Of a stretch of DNA of 18,256 nt, positions 17,242 through 18,256 are shown in pieces. Origin of the DNA: Ectocarpus siliculosus. Taxonomy: Eukaryota; Sar; Phaeophyceae; Ectocarpales; Ectocarpaceae. Made by a program: the position numbers and the translations under genes. The DNA lies in contig FN649731.1 of the NCBI GenBank assembly GCA_000310025.1, positions 3,563,411-3,581,666 on the forward strand. The letters run 5' to 3'. Positions within the stretch are counted from its first letter, which is position 1. Each line of letters starts with the position of its first letter. The notes below the pieces were generated by a model. The model made no database searches and was not told the DNA's origin. It saw only the letters and a list, made by a program, of their open reading frames with translations.

Positions 17242-17803
17242 CTGCGTGTCGTTGGAAGTTGTCGTCGTTACACTAGGTGTCTTAGACATTCGATCACTAT
17301 CTTGTGATAATGTTAAGAGTCTTTTGAGATTAGAACGCTACTATTGTCGTCTCTCCAATACCCCGTCGTGTTGTTGTGGTACAAACTGCGTAGATGTTGG
17401 ACCCCTAAGCTTGACTTGCCTCTATTGCGTCGTTCTCCTTTCCGCACGACGTCTAACTCAAAATGTGTGGCAAATGAAATGCGGGTTCACCCAAATGAAG
17501 GCACAAGCCAGCGTGCTGAGCCGACAAAAGCACAAACAAAAAAATAGAAAGCCTCTTCTCCACCACATTGAAACACCATCCAAACACAACTGATCGCGAG
17601 ATATTTGGCGCTGACCGCATGTGCGGTAGAGTTAAAAGTGTTGGAGCCAACAGGTACACCGGAAACTGACTCTGTAATTCGAGGGCTTTTTCAGCCGATC
17701 AACAACAACAGCAGTAGCAGGAGTTCACGGTGGGCACACACAAAAAAGGTACACAGTTTCACATAAAAAGACACACAGCTTCACAGTACACAACAAAGGT
17801 ACA

Positions 17804-18032
17804 TACCGTTGCGAGTCAGCGCACAGGGATGCGAACGATCTTCCAAGCGTAATTTCTCCACAACCAGGAGGTTAGAATACCACTGCTGCTGTCGAAAAGG
17901 GCGGTTTTGGAAATATCTCATCGAGATCTTTCCTGACAAGTATCAGTTGGCGCTCGCACCCTTCTGGCTGTGGAGAAATTACGCTTTGAAAATCGATCGC
18001 ACCCCTGTGCGCTGACTCGCAACCTTACGGTA
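17804..18032. mobile_element. Small foldback / MITE-like element
   Basis: The terminal inverted repeats are about 63-68 bases (17804-17866 and 17965-18032). They share TTGCGAGTCAGCGCACAGGG, TGCGA, and AAGCGTAATTTCTCCACA, with a few mismatches and a 5-base indel near the outer end. The spacer is about 98 bases and codes for nothing recognisable. No clear target-site duplication was found. This resembles a non-autonomous DNA transposon; the superfamily is unknown. Confidence 0.72.
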
Positions 18033-18228
18033 GCCCAGCGTCGCCACCCGCAGCTTCCGCGACAACAACAATCAATCCTGTGGCCAACAATACAACAGGC
18101 ATCACCACAAGCACGAACACCCTTCACCTGGAAGATAGAGCTGTCCAACGGCTCTCCCACCGGAACTGTTCGTCGCGCGCCAGGGGTTTCGCGGATTCCG
18201 TGGTGATGTACCGCGGCATCAGGGGCGG

Positions 18229-18256
18229 CGGGGGGGGGGGGGGGGGGGGGGGGGGG
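18229..18256. repeat. G homopolymer at window end
   Basis: An essentially pure G run to the last base, after CATCAGGGGCGGC. The conserved LINE tail is not seen next to it. Confidence 0.9.

Larger units (their letters stand above)
17290..18256. other. Right flank without a supported gene
   Basis: No coding exon, RNA gene or clear promoter motif is recognised. If the ATG at 17289 is the start, the promoter of the minus-strand gene should lie here. The stretch contains the foldback element at 17804-18032 and a terminal G homopolymer. Confidence 0.45.

Noticed and set aside
1-18256. Telomere repeats or CRISPR array
   Set aside because: The terminal G homopolymers are not a telomeric repeat such as TTAGGG, and no regular repeat-spacer pattern exists.

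Overview
The window looks like nuclear DNA of a multicellular or large-genome eukaryote. The best guess is a stramenopile, most likely a brown alga, at modest confidence. The reasons are GC-rich codon third positions in the candidate exons, introns with canonical GT...AG ends that run from about 200 bases to several kilobases, long CAG (poly-glutamine) runs inside an exon, many (GA)n, (CAG)n and (ACAT)n microsatellites, and a degraded APE-type LINE. No bacterial operons, rRNA or CRISPR arrays are visible. Both ends of the window are long G homopolymers, so it is probably a contig broken at homopolymer tracts.

Layout. Positions 31-3041 hold a 5'-truncated, frameshifted non-LTR retrotransposon (LINE) on the minus strand: the end of its endonuclease, its reverse transcriptase and a C-terminal Cys/His motif. 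From about 3587 to 17289 I see a chain of candidate protein-coding exons, all on the minus strand, transcribed from right to left: 17241-17069 (possibly starting at an ATG at 17289), 16386 to about 16218, about 11228-10370, 10153-9825, 5763-5629, 4930 to about 4700, 4065-3988 and 3726-3587. Wherever both ends of an intron can be placed, the splice phases agree. This supports one large gene, or two adjacent ones, with further exons probably lying to the left beyond the LINE. The product is not recognised. It has a proline/glutamine/glycine-rich disordered region, a segment that weakly resembles the C-terminal half of an RGS domain, and a charged coiled-coil region.

The introns are crowded with repeats: a roughly 290-bp-armed inverted repeat (6879-7597), tandem duplications at 4436-4675, 5285-5670 and 13766-13986, a minisatellite (15931-16092), a degenerate satellite (16425-16830) and microsatellites. 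The right flank holds a small foldback element (17804-18032).

The most notable pattern is that the last 70-85 bp of the LINE recurs twice more, at 13566-13635 on the minus strand and 15172-15256 on the plus strand. In two of the three copies the conserved end GAGTAC runs into a pure C tract (25 C after one G, and 22 further C). The truncated 5' end of the LINE also abuts a C tract. This suggests a retroelement family with poly-C rather than poly-A 3' ends, or one that inserts into C/G homopolymers.
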